From: Jacaranda mimosifolia
Lineage: Eukaryota; Streptophyta; Magnoliopsida; Lamiales; Bignoniaceae
Length of the DNA: 64,000 nucleotides
Assembly: GCA_018894105.1 (NCBI GenBank)
Contig: CM032118.1
Span: forward strand, 34,204,690-34,268,689
Reading direction: 5' to 3'
A program made the position numbers and the translations under genes. Below the pieces are notes generated by a model, which worked only from the letters and a program-made list of their open reading frames with translations, was not told the DNA's origin and searched no databases. Positions 36,664-49,090 of this stretch are shown here, piece by piece; positions within the stretch are counted from its first letter, which is position 1, and the number at the start of each line of letters is the position of its first letter.

Positions 36664-37809
36664 TCATAACCATTTTCTCCAACTTGTCGATCTTTTATCG
36701 AAGGGCAAGAACCTTGGGAGACTAAGGAGGCTATTAACTCGGGTAATACCTTCAAGGGCTGACCATTCTTCATCCTCTGCAGTTGAAAGGCACTCAGCTA
36801 AACTCCTCTTAGACTGACCAAGAGTTTTTTCAGTTGGCTTCTCTTCCACTTCATCAACAACTGGAACTATCTCACTGGACTCTTTTATCGACCCTGGATC
36901 AGGCACAACAAAAGCAGCATGAGAAGCGTCAGCATCAATATTTTGGTTCTTGGAGTCCACTTCCGGGGAAACTTTCTCCAATTCTTCTTCAGAAACCTTC
37001 TTTTCCTCTTCATGAACGCCGTTTTGTGATTTAGGACCACTTGCCACGTTGTTTTGTGATTTAGGCACATCGGCCACAAACACATGTTCCAGGAATAAAC
37101 ATACCACGGCACAATCATCATTTTTTGATGTTGGGTACTTAAGCCTCCATGCCCTAGTAGCACAGTCGACAAGGGCTCTGGCGGCCGTTCCACGACCAGG
37201 AGCTGAGGCCACTATGTCCACAGCTTCCTTGTTGGAAAGAACATCCCACACCTGTGTCAAAGAGAATGGGGAGGAGGTTTATATTAATATAATTTTGAGA
37301 AGTTTATTCTTTGAAAAAGGGTAAATTTTGATCTCCTACTAGCCATATGAAGAAGAGATAGAGAATATATAATACCCCATCAGTTGCAAGAATGACAAAT
37401 TCATCTCTCTCAGTAATGTGGTGATGATAAACATCTGGGATGGAAATTAAACCAAAATCCTTCAAACAAAAGTCCCCAAAGGCTCTAGCCATAGCCAAGC
37501 CAGGCGAATCGCTATTAGGCAGCCATACACGTGCAACTTCTGGTTCATCTTGCAATGCAAAAACCCTTCCTTTACATTTCTGGATCCTAGCAGCTTCCCC
37601 TGAAATTTTGAGGCCATATATTTAGCAATATCACTGATGCATATATAGCCAATTTTTTCAGTTGCCCAGCAATCCAGAATGCAAGTCATCTTCTAGGGGA
37701 AAGATAAATAAATAAAAAGCTTCTGACAATTCATATCATTCTTCTTTGCATCTGTAGTTGCAGAGAATGCATGAACAAATGCAGGGATATTTATATATAT
37801 ATATATATA

Positions 37810-37843
<34 letters not shown>

Positions 37844-40800
37844 TTATACTTGGAAGATTAGGTTTCAAGTCCACAGTCAACTGTATGGCCACCAAAGCAT
37901 TGTCCTTATCTCGTGTTGCCAGTACCGCTCTTGAGTCACCAACATTTCCAATTATAAGATCCTGACCCTGGATGATTATGTTCATAAGTCATTAAGACCA
38001 TCAAGAAACAGATTAGCCCCCGTAGGTGGTAATTACATAGTATTTGCAACATAGATCTCAGGTCACACCCTCTACACAGACACAACCACCCATAACAACA
38101 ACCACCACCACCCCACCCTCCACCCCCAAGAAAAAGGTGGATATAAGCATGTAATTCAGCAGAGAATCTCACTCATTTAACCTAAGTCAATCATCAACAG
38201 AAAATATTCCTCAATTGAATACACTAAGGGCCTATTTACTTTGATGGTGCCTCATCCCATATTTACTTTGAGTGATTGGAGCCCTGTATAAAGCTGTCGG
38301 CCCGTCACTGTGCTGACAAAATGGGTAATGAGCCATCCCACTGATGGTTTTATCACTTGATTGGCGCCGCACCTTCAAATAATTTTAGGTTGAGGCGCCA
38401 ATCAAAAAATTTAAAAATAATTACAAAACTTTAAATATTAAAAATATATTTATATTAAAATAATTAAAAGAAAAATCGATATATATAATTTGTGTAAAGA
38501 TATTGTATTGGAATGGAGAAAAAATAATTTCTTTAAGCTAAATAGAAAAAAGAAGAAATAGTTGGATGTTGTATTGACATGGATAAAAATTAATTTTTTA
38601 TGCTAAATAGAAAAATATTTTAACTATGGGTACTTTAGTCTTTTATAATTTATCCAAGTTTTATAATTTATGTTTATATAAACATTCTCAATACAACAAT
38701 TCAATTTTATCATTCATATCATCTTACAAGGTAAACATCTAATCAAAAATATAAAATTATCCTAATCCTACTCTTCATCCCTCATTTCATCCTATCACCC
38801 CACATCTCATATCACAAAGTAAACGGGCCCTAAAGTAATGGCACAGTGATGAGGAGAGAAAAAGAACGGCATCTTGGGCATTGAGGTGCTAGAAAATGGT
38901 TTTATATGTTAACTGGACACACCTACCTGACCTGTGTTGCATCATGTCCAAGTCATCTATGGGAACCAAATTCTAACCTGGGAAAAACTACATAAGTGTC
39001 TGAGGTTAAATCTTTACCTTTTTCAGGTAGAAATACCATCACTTGCATTCTCATGCTAATCACTTGGACTACAATCTCTCAATAAACCCACCCAAAAAGT
39101 CACAGCAGCACTCAATCTACCAAGTTCACCATTAACTAAGCACAAGTTATCAATCAATACAAGATATCAAGTGCACCTTCCAAACAATTGAGTCTTTCTG
39201 CTTTGCTTAAATTAGTCTATTTTACAGAGAAGTTTTTGCGAAATCAATTTGAAGTCACTCTTGTGCTCAGACTTACCAAGTGATTGCATGTCGGTCAGAG
39301 TAATCTGGTTCAATCAAGGTCAGTTATGAAAGCATTGCTGCTGGATGAGATGACTTGCCTTATAGCAAGAGGAGGTACATAGGAAGTTTCTGGATTATTA
39401 TTTCTGAATTCTCTACACAAGCAAAAACTATTTCTGGGCTTTGCAGGATCTTTTAAAGTAAAAAATTACCAAGGAAGGTAGTTCTACTTCTAGATGTTCC
39501 TACAAGTTGTAGGTTCAATTTCGTTACACTCAACAAAGTGGCTAGTTGCTAGTTTTCTTCATTTTCGGGAATAAGTCGCTAATCGTTGAAAGCTAAGAAC
39601 AGTAGATGTCACAGCATACAAGGCTATGGTCCGTAGAACAAAGATGAGATGATAACCTGTGGAATTGAACTCAGTAAAAATTACAAAGATTTCACGCACA
39701 TAAAGTGGACATCAAGACCACACCTGTAGAGCTCACAAAATGAGGTAAGTGCTAATTTCATTTGTACAACACAAAACCAATTCTAAAATGTCTTATCACT
39801 GCTCTTTTACTCGTCATAAGTTGATATAGATCATAGCAAGATGCTATTAGTGAGCAATAATTTCATATCAGCAAAAAGTGCATTGCAGACTGTAATCTAA
39901 CTCCCATAAAATATTAGAAACAAAAAATTAACTTTTTTTTGGGTTGTTTTGTTTGTTTTTTTCTTTTGGGGGGGGGGGGGGCTATCCTATACAATGATCA
40001 GCAGAATGAAACATACGACAGGGAAAGTACCTGCTTTATCAAAGCCACAGCAGTTGTACCACTACAGAAGCAATCAATTGCAGGATGCAACTTCAGTTCC
40101 TTATCCATTAATTTGAAAGCCTTTAGGATTGAGTTCTTGAGCGGAATATGCATCTCAGGGACTTTCTCAACGTCCTCGGCTTCCACTGATTCACAGCCAT
40201 CCTCATCCATGAACTCATCAAAACGCCTCATTCCTTCAAAATTTCCATTCTCATGAGCCTGATTTTGGTCACTTTCAGGCTTACTTTCCCACTGCGAGCG
40301 TAGCAAGATTGGAAGAGCATCCCGCACTTTTCTTGCAACCATGTGACCATAAGGGCCATGGCCATCAAAAACCCCACAGAAAGTTGCATTTGCATCGCTT
40401 CCAGTATAGAAATTCTACCGCATAAACAATCCAAGCAAGTCATAAACTGACCCAAAGTAAACAAGAACAACAATCCATTATTCTTTCAATTCTGCACAAG
40501 TTTAGCCAATCATAACCTAAAACCACTACATTTCTTCCCGCAAAGCATTGCAATTCAACTATAAAATTAAGTGCATCTTGAATTAATTACTAGTCCTCGT
40601 GATGAAACAAAAAGATGTGCAAATTTTCATAGCGTAATTCAAGAAAACTGACCTCCCAAACGATCATGGCGTCTTGGTTAGTTCCTTTCTTCCCTTGCTG
40701 AGTGTACAAGCTAGCGACGCGGCTCGCCCCATTCGCAAACAGCCGGCCTCGGATTTGATGCAGCAACCGCTCCTCTGCTACAACAGCGGCAATCGCAGCT

Positions 40801-40943
40801 GCGCCGCCGACGCCACTTAACTTACTGATAAAGGTGGCCAAATCACCGGAGCCGCTCTTCTTCAGCTTGAAATCTGTCTTACCATTTCCGCTCTCCCACT
40901 CTGTCTTTCTCTTCCCATTAACTGAAGAATAACAAATACCCAT
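36664..40943 (-). CDS. Clade E protein phosphatase 2C
   Basis: Mn/Mg-dependent Ser/Thr phosphatase of the plant PP2C family. Five exons on the minus strand give 534 aa: 40943-40653, 40414-40031, 37967-37850, 37599-37376, 37251-36664, with frame kept throughout. The start MGICYSS has Gly2 for myristoylation and Cys4 for palmitoylation, typical of clade E and suggesting membrane attachment. PP2C motifs are TQQGKKGTNQDAMIVWE (81-97), GVFDGHG (111-117, metal-binding Asp and Gly), FCSGTTA, GNVGDSRAVL (232-241), ARAFGDFCLKDFGLI, ATDGVWDVL (336-344) and KNDDCAVVCLF (382-392). An acidic, variable region follows and the tail has EEWSALEGITRVNSLLSLPRF in two pieces, a conserved clade E ending. Intron 2 is about 2.06 kb and contains a MITE. 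I do not assign a specific gene name. Confidence 0.95.
38228..38830. mobile_element. Tourist-like MITE (603 bp) in PP2C intron 2
   Basis: The left end GGGCCTATTTACTTTG and the complement of the right end, GGGCCCGTTTACTTTG, are inverted repeats with 2 differences. A TAA target duplication flanks both sides (38225-38227 and 38831-38833). ATGAGAT/CATCCCAT-type subterminal motifs occur near both ends. No ORF. Confidence 0.85.
39968..39981 (+). repeat. G homopolymer in PP2C intron 2
   Basis: About 14 G after a T-rich stretch, so it reads as a C run in the sense of the gene. It lies about 50 bp downstream of the exon 2 donor in the gene's direction. Confidence 0.8.
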
Positions 40944-42107
40944 TTACCTTGAACCCAAAAAGGTTTTCTTTTTCTCTTTTTCCCCTCAAATTCTTAGGCC
41001 AGATAAAAAAAAAAAACCAATAAAAAGAAAACACCCAATTGATCAAACTGAAAACATGATGTGGGAAAATACAAATGGAGGAAAGAGGAGCGGTGAGAAT
41101 AGGGAAATCCGATGAGAGAGAAATGGAGCTGGCGAGAGAAAAAGGCAAGATTCAGGTGAGTCAGTGGTGAGTAGGTATGGATTTTATGACTTTTTTTACC
41201 AAGCTTTTACTGCTAGTTCCATGAATTATTTGTTTTCTTTTGTTCATTTGGGAAAATTAAAAATAACAAAAAAAGAAAAGATTGTTGCTTAGGATACTGT
41301 TGTTTGAAGTTTTGAAACTTGAATTGAAGTGTGTGAGCTGTACTTGTTGTTGCAATGAAAGGTGGACGGAGGTCAACGTGGCAACACGTGCGAGCCTTTT
41401 GGAAACTCGAAAATTATTACCACCGTTGCATTTTGTTCGTGAGGCACTTTGTTGTTTATTTTAACGGCCGTTTGGTCCAACCGTTGCTTCCTTCCCCCAC
41501 ACTTGTGACTTGACTGATGACTCTCCCATTATCTAAAGGAAAAATATCAATCTTTTAACTGCCTTAAACAATAATAGTTATATTACATATGTTGGTGATA
41601 CTCAATTTTTTTCACTATCACCAACTTTTTTTCACTAGAACATTGCTTAATTTAAATTTAAATTTAATTTTAATTTTGACAATAATTTAGAATTAAATTA
41701 TTTTTAAGATAAAAAAGTTCAATTTAATTAATATTTTTGATAGATTGTAATAATAGAGACAAGCATTCTTCTAGGTTCAACTAAGATGATTTTGATTATT
41801 CTTTAACCAAATATTGATGTTACAAATCTTGCTATATATATATATATACAATAATACTGATGTCCAAATTTTCTTGAATTTTGAATCTGAAGCTTGATTA
41901 GAGTCAAATTTATTATAGAATTGAGAGAGGATTAGCTTCAAATGAGACAGCCACATCCAATTTTGAGACATTATTATTATGACATAACACTAATAATAAT
42001 ATTATTATTAGTGTTAGAAATAATTTTTTAATAAATTTGAAAAATATAAGTAGCAGCCTTATTAATTTTTTTATTTTATCTTCTTTCTTTGAACCCTCTA
42101 ACTCTAA
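40944..42107. promoter_or_regulatory. PP2C upstream region
   Basis: The 5' leader and promoter of the PP2C gene are expected here, reading leftwards. The sequence next to the start codon is pyrimidine-rich on the minus strand. Beyond about 41520 it becomes AT-rich and featureless. Confidence 0.4.
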
Positions 42108-42458
42108 CACTATGTTTGATTTAAGGAAATTGACAAGGAAAGGAAAGGAAAATATTGGGGAAAAGGAATACAAAAGTAAAGAAATATAAAATTTTAAACT
42201 TGTTTGGTTGTAGAGGAAAATAATGAAGAAAGGAATTAAGGACAAATGTGGTGGAGAAGCAAATAGAGCTCAAATGGATTTTTCCTTCATTTTCCTCACC
42301 ATTTTATGAGGAAAAATTTATTTTTCTCAAACACATTATATTTTTCCTCAAGTTTTTCTTTCTTTAGCATTTTCCTTATTAACCAAACAATTAAAAATAT
42401 TTTTCTTAGTATTTTCTTTTTTCTTTTCCCTATTAAAATTTTTGAACCAAACATAGTG
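42108..42458. mobile_element. Tourist-like MITE (351 bp)
   Basis: The left end CACTATGTTTGATTTAAGG and the complement of the right end, CACTATGTTTGGTTCAAA, are inverted repeats. A TAA target duplication flanks it (42105-42107 and 42459-42461). The interior has mirrored GGAAAAT-type and ATTTTCC-type motifs. No coding capacity. Confidence 0.85.
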
Positions 42459-42865
42459 TAAATGATGAATGCGTGCATTAGAAAGATAAAATGATTGGAG
42501 GGGAAAGGAGTACAGCAAATGACAACCAGAAGAGCTTCAGCAAATACTGAAAAAGAGAAAGCAAACGAAGAGCTGAAGCCAACCCATCAGCTCCATATGT
42601 CGTAGTGTAGCCGCCCCAAGCAATCAACATCACTTAATTGCAATTTGAATTTATTAATTTATAATAATATAATTGCTGAGGTAGCTATACATTTACAAAT
42701 AAGTAGTAAATGAATTATTTCTAATATATATTCTAATAAAACTTATACTAATAAATGAAGTTGTGATTTAATTTGTTCTACACTTACGTTATGTTTTGAT
42801 TTAAGAATTCAGTGAGACAAAAAACTGAAGGTTATCAATTTAAAGTATAAAAAATATTTTTCTTA
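42459..42865. other. Gene-free spacer
   Basis: No gene recognised. A short low-AT patch at 42540-42630 has no readable domain. Confidence 0.5.
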
Positions 42866-43337
42866 GGGTTTGTTTGTTTCATTGGATAAAGTTTGATAGA
42901 TCCATTTTCAAGCTTTATCTTTTGTTTGCTTCATATTTTTATGGCCCATGATACCTTTTCGGCCCGACATGGTATCATGGGTCAGGTTGGTTTATGGATC
43001 AAGTCATTTCGGCTTTATCTATTTTTCATCATTTCAAATTTGATCTGATAATGAATGAAAATGATATTCTCACCCTCATGAAAACCCTACCATCAACACC
43101 TTCCGTTAAATTTTGGAAATTTACCTTCTTAGAAGTTAGGACATTTTGAACATTACAAAGTATAATCACATTGAGCAATCTTACCAACCAAACATTATAT
43201 ATTATTAAGCATGGGATATCACTAATTTCTAAAATCCAAGCAAACAATAGATTACATGATTTTGGATATCATTTCTAGCTTATATATCACTAGCATATTA
43301 ATTCCTCATAATTCTATATGCCCAAGCAAACAAGCCC
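42866..43337. mobile_element. MITE candidate (472 bp)
   Basis: The left end GGGTTTGTTTGTTTCATT and the complement of the right end, GGGCTTGTTTGCTTGGGC, resemble each other. The flanks TTA and TTC do not give a perfect duplication. No protein can be read from it. Confidence 0.45.
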
Positions 43338-45457
43338 TTCATAAAGGCTCAAACATAGGGTTAATTGGAATCTATGACCCGCCCCGCCCGAATCAATTGA
43401 TTAATATGAAGATAATTAAAGAATATTCACAAGCTCAAGAATTCTCTTTCTATTTTTTTTACATGAAGATGAAGCACCTTGTTCTTGTTAATTTTTTTCC
43501 CTCGCAAAAATACTAGCTAGGAAAGAATTCAATAAATCCCACTACAAAATATGGAATTTACGGTTAAATATAAAAGTAAATTGTATCGGAATGTTATCTC
43601 ATCACAAGAAAATTAATGAATAGTTTTGTCTTTAATGTTGTAGGAGGGCGAACAATTTACAAATTGCCGCAAGATTTTCAGCTCTTCCAACATCATAAAC
43701 ATAGAAGGTTGCAAGGCAACAGCCAACAAGGTAGGTCTGCAGCAGGTTTGCCAACACCAAAAACTCACCCCCACTAAATTTTTTTATGAATCTAAGATCC
43801 ACCAATCCGGAACCAAAATTTTGGCGGATTAGCCCCGTTAGACCCGCTCTGTATGTTTAAAAAAATTAAGAAAATATTTTTGGAAATTAAAGATAATATC
43901 ACCACATTTTTAAAAAAAATGAGAAAATAATATTATTATTATTAAAGAATTAATTATTTAAAATTTTATACATGCATATTTAGTTTTGAAAAATTATAAA
44001 TTACAAACATTATTGTTACTAGCTTATATATACATATCCAATACATAAACTAGTTGTTATGACTATATCATTACTTTTAAATAGAACATATAAGTAATAT
44101 GCACATTTTCCATACATACATATATATATATATATGAATACACATTATCTTAATATATCTATAATAAATAAAATTATAAATAAATACTATAACAATATGG
44201 AGTCAAAATATGTCCGAATTTAAAAATTAAAACTCGAGACTAACTTCAAGCCTCAAGGCCGCTTCAAAACCCACAACAAACAGGGGGGGATTCAAGTTCT
44301 ACTCAAACCCATTGCCTTCCCTAATAAAAGTTAAAAGCATATTAATCGACGGGCATGATAGTTAAAAAAAAAAAAAATGAAAAGTTAAAAATACAAAAAT
44401 AATTGTATAATTAAACTAAAAATTAGAGGCCTATATATGGAAGTGAGTCGCCATCATGAGAAGCAGCTCTAGCTTCCGAGAATGGAAAAGATTCTTGACT
44501 TGTTTTTCTTGTTGGAAAATGGAAACTAAGTAAGGTTAAGACATTCAAATTTCAAGGATTCCTCCTACAAACAAACACCTGAGCAAATTTATATGAATAT
44601 GAACATGTCAAGATTTTTCCAGGTAATAGTGGATATGGTGAAGGGAATTGATGCCATCAGTTATAAAGATAAAGAAGGTCTCCATCAAAATTTATGCGTG
44701 GCCATAATATTTAATGCTATGCCAATCACTCTTGGGACCTATCCCAAGTTTGGTTGGTGATAAATCTTGAAATTATAGGGACTACTCTCTTTAGAAATAT
44801 GCTACACAATTTTCCCTTTTCCCCCCTCCCTCTCTTTTGGGATATTGGCAATACTAGCTTGATTAACAAACAAGAAGGATTTTATTTGAATAGTAAAATA
44901 ACAGGATGTAGTCCTGAAATAATTATTCTGGAAAGATTGATTAACAACAACGGACAACCAATTTACACTCTTTAAACCGATGTCAACAATGATAAAAATT
45001 TATCAAATTCTGGGAAATTTTCAGTATAATTATAAATATTGCGACAAACTCTTTTAGCTTATTTAAGTATAATTAATGTACCACAAGAAAAATCATGGTC
45101 AAGTAGATTATAAGTAATTGATTCATTTCTAAATATGGGAGGGATAAAATGGTAAATCCAAATGAGACAATAGCTCGGTTTGGGACATGAATAAATCATT
45201 TTTTTAACTACTTCAAGTGCTACTTTCATTTTTAACTATATTTTTATTATTTGTTTGTCTTGATTGTTGAAGATTTTTCATCGGGGACATGTGCACCTAA
45301 TGCTTTTAATGGTGTTGCAAGTTGAATATCCATTTTTCACCTATTATATCACTTGACATTTGAATTGCTATTTACCATTTTTGTTTGGTCATTATAAAAA
45401 ATTAAGACATCAGTTACGACTAATTTGTAGCTGATGTTAAAAATTCATATTTAACCT
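43338..45457. other. Gene-free DNA with a hAT-like fragment
   Basis: At 44293-44322 the sequence CCCATTGCCTTCCCTAA resembles the hAT-type end at 28474-28491, and GCCCCG-type motifs at 43380 and 43835 may belong to such fragments. No gene is seen. 45400-45457 carries the left part of a repeat related to 29514-29880, cut by the next element. Confidence 0.45.
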
Positions 45458-46300
45458 TGTAGGCGCAAATTTCTTTGTCTGTAAAATTAAAATTACAAGA
45501 CAAAAAAAATTTATACAAATAAAATGAAATTCAAACATATCAATTGTAGACTCAATCTCTAATCTAATTCTTTGATTCTTCCTCTCCAAATATGATCTTG
45601 AAATTTGATGAGCTCCACTATGAATGCCTTGAACACCATGGATTTTCTTGAATTTAATTTGAAATAATGCAATTCGAGAGCTCCGCACCTTAATCTCAAA
45701 TCAAATGCCAAAATATATGAGCTTCACGAAGAACGCCTTGAACATCGTGGATCTCCTTGAATTTGATTTGAAGAAAATAACACAATAAATGCCAAAATTT
45801 CATGAGCTCCCCGAAGAACACCCTGAACGCCATGAATCTCCTTGAATTTGCTTAAAAGAATTGCTGGACTCCTGAAATAGTTTTTTCTCACTTGCAGGGA
45901 TTTGTATTGTGTGTTGAATGAGCTTTGGTCACCCCATTTATATAGATGTTTGATGGGAGACGTCCAGATTGATTGAACTCTTTGATGTTTATCTCTTTGA
46001 TAAGATAATATCATATTATCAAGATCAAACATCAAGAGATAATACCAGATATTAAGAAATAATATCATGTATCAACATATAATATCAAATATATTTGATT
46101 TGATTAGTCTGTCTTTGACACTTATCAATATTTTGATTTGAGTATTAAATAAATACTAAAATATTAATTAAAATTAACTATTTATCTTTTGAAATTAAAT
46201 TTAATAAATTTTCAAGAAACAAATAGAAATTTTAAAGTAATATCTAGCATATTATTTTATATGTGTCACTTCTCCATTGGCAAAAATTGATATGTCTACA
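45458..46300 (-). mobile_element. 3' LTR of the gag-only element (843 bp)
   Basis: This copy is longer than its partner, mainly through about 50 extra bases near 45980-46040 (CTCTTTGATGTTTATCTC and following). A polypurine tract reading AAAGTGGGGGCATT on the minus strand abuts it at about 46301-46314, fixing it as the 3' LTR. Confidence 0.8.
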
Positions 46301-46479
46301 AATGCCCCCACTTTAAGACTTGGCAAAAGATGTGTCAATCATCCACGAAAGTGGCGAGGCTTGAAGTATTTGAGAATTTTCCCTTTTCTCTCCATTTTTG
46401 ACATGCATCTACAATAAGAACATCCTCAAAGCATTCCTTGAGCTATGGTACCTAATAAAAGAGTAAAGTTATAACATAA

Positions 46480-47811
46480 TTCAAAGTAAATGTCCTTTTG
46501 AGAAGGGTGTTATATACAGTTTATACTCATGCGAGCTAGGAATAACATAAAATTTAGGCTCGTGTGTCAAAGAGCATATTTAACTTGAATAGACATTTTA
46601 TACTCATGTCAAGGAGTTTCACTTGAATTTGATTAACAATTTATACTAATGTCAAAGAGTTTACTTGAGTTTGACTTAATAGACAATTTACACTCTTATC
46701 AAGGAGTACATTCAGAGAATTTGAATATTTAGATAGTTTATACTCGTACCTAAAAGCATTATTGAAAGTTTAAGCTCATATCAAGGAGCACATAGGAAAA
46801 CTTTGAATATTTTGATAGTTTATACTCGTATCTAGGAGCCTTATTGACAGTTTAAGCTCTTATCAACGAGCACGTGGGAAGATTTTAATTTGAGAATTTT
46901 AGATAGTTTATGCTCGTATTTGGGAACATTATTGACAGTCTAAACTCTTATCAAGGAGCATTTGAAATTTGAAGACTTGAACTTTGGACTTGAAGATTGG
47001 AAGATTTGAATCTTTGATTTAGGACTTAAAAATTTGAGTTTTGGACTTGGAGACTTAGAGGCCGTTTGGTTTTATTTTCAGAGGCCGTTTTCATTTTCAA
47101 ATGAAAATGCATTGTGAAAAGTTAGTTAGAATAGTTGAATTTGAAAATGAAGTTTTATTTGGATGTGTTGTGGAGAATTATAGGTTTATATAGGTGTGAA
47201 AATGAGATGTATTTAGATGTTGGGTGTTTTTGTATTAAAAGTTGTGTAGTTTTTGAATTTTAATTGATGATGTGATGTGTGATTATTTGAAAAAATAATA
47301 TATAATTTAAATTTGAATTTATAATAATTTTGTTGTGAATGGTGTATGAGAAGTATTGGGAAGATAAAAAATGATTAAGGTAATGATAGGAGTTGAAAAG
47401 GGGATGAAAATGGAGAGAGAATATAATAAAGAATGTTTTGAAAATAAAAATATTTGAGAAAATAGTGTAGATAGTGATAATTCTATATTTTCATTTTGAG
47501 GAGAAAATGAAAACGGGGTTTGAAAATGAAAACAAACGGCCCCTTAGAGACTTGAGCCTTTGACTTGAAGACTTGGAGACTTGAGTATTAAACTTGAAAG
47601 ATTTGGAGACTTGAGTTGTGGATTTGGAGACTTGAGTTGTGGATTTGGAGACTTGAAGACTTGATCCATTGATTTGAGGGCGTGGAAACTTGGAAATTCG
47701 AATTCAGATACTTGGGGACTTGAGAATTTTAGATTGTTTATACTCTTATCTAGGAGTATTATTGATAGTTTAAACTCTTATCAATAAGCATTTGTGATTT
47801 GAAGATAAATA
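46480..47811 (-). repeat. Degenerate internal tandem repeats of the gag-only element
   Basis: Between gag and the 3' LTR, units with AGTTTATACTCGTA, TTATTGACAGTTTAAGCTC and ATCAAGGAGCA-like motifs recur about every 90-110 bp from 46500 to 46960 and again at 47730-47800. A second, shorter motif, GACTTGGAGACTTGAG, repeats around 46975-47060 and 47548-47680. A MITE interrupts the array. Confidence 0.75.
47058..47543. mobile_element. Tourist-like MITE (486 bp) nested in the retrotransposon
   Basis: The left end GAGGCCGTTTGGTTTTATTT and the complement of the right end, GGGGCCGTTTGTTTTCATTT, are inverted repeats with a few mismatches. A TTA target duplication flanks it (47055-47057 and 47544-47546). 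It belongs to the family seen at 32881-33210. Confidence 0.85.
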
Positions 47812-49090
47812 TTAATTGCCCCCAACATCTTCATCATCAGCAGCATTACTTGAGCCTTCTTGTTCATCAAAATTCATGCTCAATTCAATATTATGTGCAC
47901 AAGTTGTCAAATCTGCAAAAGGTTTTTGTTTAATTCCTTGAAGTATGTAGCAAAGACTCCAATGCATTCCTTGGATACACATCTCAATTGCTAAAACCTT
48001 CGACAATTGATCGTTATAGTTAAAACGATTAATGTAGTTAATGACAGGTTCTTCTTTCCATTGGCGAGAGTTGATGAGTTCAATCATGCTGATTGTCCTT
48101 CAAGTGCTATAGAAGTTATTGAGGAACTCTTGATCTAACTGTCCTCAACTATTGATAGAGCCTACCTCCAATTTAGTATACCAATCAAAAGTATCATCCT
48201 TTATTGATCGAACAAATTGCTAGACTAAATGATCTCCATATGTCCCAGCATTATTACAAGTCTCAATGAAATGAGCCACGTGCTGTTTAGGGTTGCCCTT
48301 GCCATCAAATTGTTGAAACTTTAGGGACTAGTAACCAATTGGCATCTTCAAGTTGCCAATCCTTTGAATATATAGCTTGGAGTAAGTCATAGACAACTTA
48401 GAGCTTCCATCAAGCTTGTCTTTGATAATCCGCATAATAAACTCCTTCGATGGGTCAATGGTAATTAATCCATCAATGGAAACTTGTAGTCCTTTATTTG
48501 TAGTCTTTTCATTTTTGGCTGATTGTTTCTTTGTGGATGTTCCGCCTTTCTCCTGAGCCTCAATTTGTTTCTCCACCATGCAACTTGCATTAAGATTGTC
48601 TACTTTGTTCATCAATTTGGAGATTTGAAAGTCTTGCTCTTGGACATACTTCGTAAGTCCTTCAATAGCCTTCGTCAAATTTGCAACTTGTTCCTCCGAA
48701 GTTGTAGCACTTATCACCATCACCATCACCATGCTCAAGGAATTTGATGTTGAGTGGGGAATAGATGCTAAGGGTTCTTCCTTTGAGTCTCTGTCATCTT
48801 CATTCATATCAACAAAATGCAACAACACATTTTCCATCCAAGTGAAGGAGCCACTTCCGAAAATGATTGCAACTTCTTGGACATACTTTTTATGATGACA
48901 CCAAAACTTTTTGCTCCAATACTTGAGGAATTTGAGGTAGTAATTTTCAATGTTGTAATCTTGTTGGCGGCCATTTGATACTTCAATCTTGATGAAGGAA
49001 ATAGATGGGAGGTAGAGATCGTCCCACTGGGCATACCAAAATTTATAAGGGCAAATTTTTTTGTCTGCAAAATTAAAATTACAAGACAAG
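47812..49090 (-). pseudogene. Retrotransposon gag, broken
   Basis: Reading leftwards, a coiled-coil N-terminal part (LTKAIEGLTKYVQEQDFQIS, with VDNLN) is followed by a lysine-rich linker and a stop at 48330-48328. The gag core then continues through further stops: KFQQFDGKGNPKQHVAHFIE, FVRSIKDDTFDWYTKLE, QEFLNNFYST, SRQWKEEPVINYINRFN and VLAIEMCIQGMHWSL. This order matches the Retrotrans_gag domain of plant Ty3/gypsy elements. At least four in-frame stops interrupt it, two of them TGA in place of expected Trp and Arg codons. The ORF ends with an acidic tail. Confidence 0.85.

Noticed and set aside
36237..36725. Several ORFs of 73-92 aa next to the PP2C stop
   Set aside because: They are shadows of the last PP2C exon and its 3' UTR.
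43550..43620. CACTA terminus (CACTACAAAATATGG)
   Set aside because: No matching inverted end or target duplication was found within reach.
45724..46068. 114-aa minus-strand ORF
   Set aside because: It lies in the LTR of the gag-only element and has no domain.
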